Position numbers and translations under genes: made by a program. Below the pieces are notes generated by a model. That model was not told the origin of the DNA, did not search any database, and saw only the letters and a list, made by a program, of their open reading frames with translations. Below, in pieces: positions 22,801 to 25,800 of a stretch of DNA of 26,606 nt (the stretch's first letter is position 1; the number at the start of each line of letters is the position of its first letter). Source of the stretch: Christensenella sp. UBA6880 (GTDB lineage Bacteria > Bacillota > Clostridia > Christensenellales > CAG-917); contig DKCG01000042.1 of assembly GCA_002449145.1 (NCBI GenBank), positions 1 through 26,606 of the forward strand. Direction: 5' to 3'.

Positions 22801-25800
22801 ACCTCGTGACCTACCTTGCCGGTTTCCGCTACGTCAACGGCAAGTTCGTCAACGAAAGTTCTATGACGGGCTTCGACGTCGAGTGGGATACGACAGAACT
22901 GGCAAAAGCGCTTAAAGCGATCACCGCCAAAGATTCGAGCGGTAAGGAAGTCATAAACTACTACAAGGGTCTTGACGTAACAATCAAAGCAAAGGTCGGC
23001 GGCGAGAGATTCAGCGTCTTCACGTCGGTCACGAAGAACCTCGTTTCGACAGACAAGAGCGGCTTCGTGGGCAAGAGCGAGAGTTACGCCGGCAAGTTTG
23101 CGCAAGAAGTCAACGTCAGAATCGTCGTCAAACCGTACGAATTCGATTCTATGGCAAAGGCTCTCGTATTCGATCAATATCAATACGAAACGATAACGGC
23201 AGATTCCTTCGGCACCGAATATCGAATCAACGTCAAAGACGCAAGCGGCAACACGAGCGTCGAAAACTTGACGGTAGGCAACGGACTCAGCGTCGAAGCG
23301 CCGTTCATCAAGGCGGGCAAAACCTATCTCAACGCGTACGACAACGCGGTGCACAAACTCACGTCCGACGAAATCACTTACGAGGGATACAGCAATCAAA
23401 GATCTTATCCGCTCTATGCGAAACTCGTCATCGGCACCGAGTACAGCGGCAAGCAAGAGGTTTACGTTCCCATCGAAGTGAACGCAATCAAGCCTTCGGT
23501 GTTGTCGGTTGATGTCGCACATGAGGACACCCTCAACCCGAGATGGTACGAAAGCCACGACAAACTCAACGTTTCCGTCGGTATGAACACTTATGCGATG
23601 TTCCCCGACTGGACGACGGTGCAGTATTACACCAACGCCGCTTGCACGAAACTCAAATCGCAACAAAATATCTTTGACGGCGGTACGATTTACGCGCAAG
23701 TCGAAGCGTATGCAACTGCGGACGGCACGAAGGGCGGCAAGAAACTCGCTCTCGTCAACACCGGCAAGAAGGACGAGAACGGTGAACCTGTCTACTCGGC
23801 GCAAAAGATCACGCTCAGACTCAACGTCGAGCAACAAACGATACAATCGGTACAATTCTTCGACGGCGAGTTTGCCGACGGCACAAAGATCGGCGACGTT
23901 GCGGCATACGTCAGAAAGCATGCAAACGACGAAGCGAAACTTGACGCGCTCAAAGCGGAACTTGCGAAGATAGAAAATTACACCGGCAGCGAATATCAAC
24001 AAACGCACGTCGTTGACGGTACTGCGTTCGGTATCGACCCGATCAACTTCGCAACCAACCCGAGCGATTACTTCAAGACGAGTGTTTGGGGCGACGCAAT
24101 CGGTGGCACGGCTGTCAAGGTCAACTTGGTCAACGGCGAATCCTACATCGCATACGTCAGAGCGTTCGACAGTATCGTTTCGGACAAAGACATCGCAGGC
24201 ACGAACGGAGAACAAACATGCTATTTGACGATAGGCAACCAAAAAGTTCCCTTCAACGTCAACATTCCGAGTTATGAATTTGTCGGCGGCGCAATGAGCG
24301 ACACAACGCTCGTATATGTCGGCGGCAAAGTCGCAGGCGCGGACGAAGATATGTTGCAACTCAAATACAATGTGTATGACGAATGGAAGTTGCCGAGCAA
24401 AGCGACCGTACAAACCGCACAAGGCGTCGGCGAAATCACCGTTGACGTCAAGTGGGTTGACTACGCCGCACCGAGCAAAGACGAATTGAAGTCCGACGAC
24501 AACGGTACATACGTCGAGCGCAAGTACTTCTTCTTCGACGGACTTTCGATGCGTTATCCGAGTGCGGACGCATTCACGGCAAAGATTTATCTTGAAAACT
24601 TCAACACGGAAGTGAAAGAGATCGTTCCCGACGGAATGAGCAACAACTACGACGTATTCGACAAGTTCGAGTTTGCTCGCACCGCAACCGTCTATATGAA
24701 TGACGGAACAAAGCACGAAAGAGTGCCTATCCACTGGGAAAGCACTGCTATGCCGACTGCGGACGAAATCAAGCAGGGTAGTTTCACTCGCAAGATGCGC
24801 ATTCTCGGCACATATGTCGCAGGTCAGGATATTTACAGCGACTACCCCGTGACCGTCAACAACGACTTCACGATTGACAAACTCTCGGGCGACTACAAGG
24901 CAGGCAACTTTGCAATCGACGTTGCAAAAGACAACTTCTATCAAGGCTTGCCCAAGAGCGCAAACGTCAAGGTCGGCGAGAAGACTATCCCCGTCACGCT
25001 TGCGTGGAGCGACGACTACACCGCAGCGAGCGGCTTTAGCGGCAATATGACTCTCACGATAACGTCCAAGGACGGCGACAAAGTTGTGCTTGAAAGCGCG
25101 GTGAGCGTTAAAGTGACGGTCGAATCCGCAGGTATCACAGGTCTTGCGAAAGGACAAAAGTATGATCTCGACCCGTATGCGAAGAGCGGCACGCTCTTTG
25201 AATCGGGCAGTTTGCAAGAAGTCAAAGTCAGCGGCAGCGACAAGACGCAATACGTTGCGGTCGAATACGAATTCGACAATCAAGCGTTCTACGACAACGT
25301 TGCTTCCTACTTCGGCAAGAAGTACAAAGTGGCGGTAACGTACAAGTACAACGCGGGCAAGAACGACAACGTCGAAACGGGCGAAATCGAAGTTTACGTC
25401 GTCAACAGAAGCATTATGTTTATGTCCGATTACGAGAATCGCTCGATTGTGGTGGATACGTTCCTTAACAAAGACGCATCCTATCTTGCCAACAAGATGA
25501 GCATCACGACGACGGGCGGCGACGTGTTCGACGCGTACTTCGACTGGTCCGACGTTGACAAACTCATCAAGAGCGGAAAGAGCAACTCGGCTTATATGGC
25601 GACCGCGCTCGTGGGCGTCGAGAAAGCAAACGGCGGCTACGTCCTTGCCGATATTACCGACGACGACAAGGTCAACCCGACTTACGTCGCAATCGAAGAC
25701 TACGTCGCGTACAAGCAAAAGACCAACCCGAACTTCGCTCTTACGAACGAAAAGAGATATATGCTCGCAAAACAACGCGTCAACGTACCGGTCACGGTGC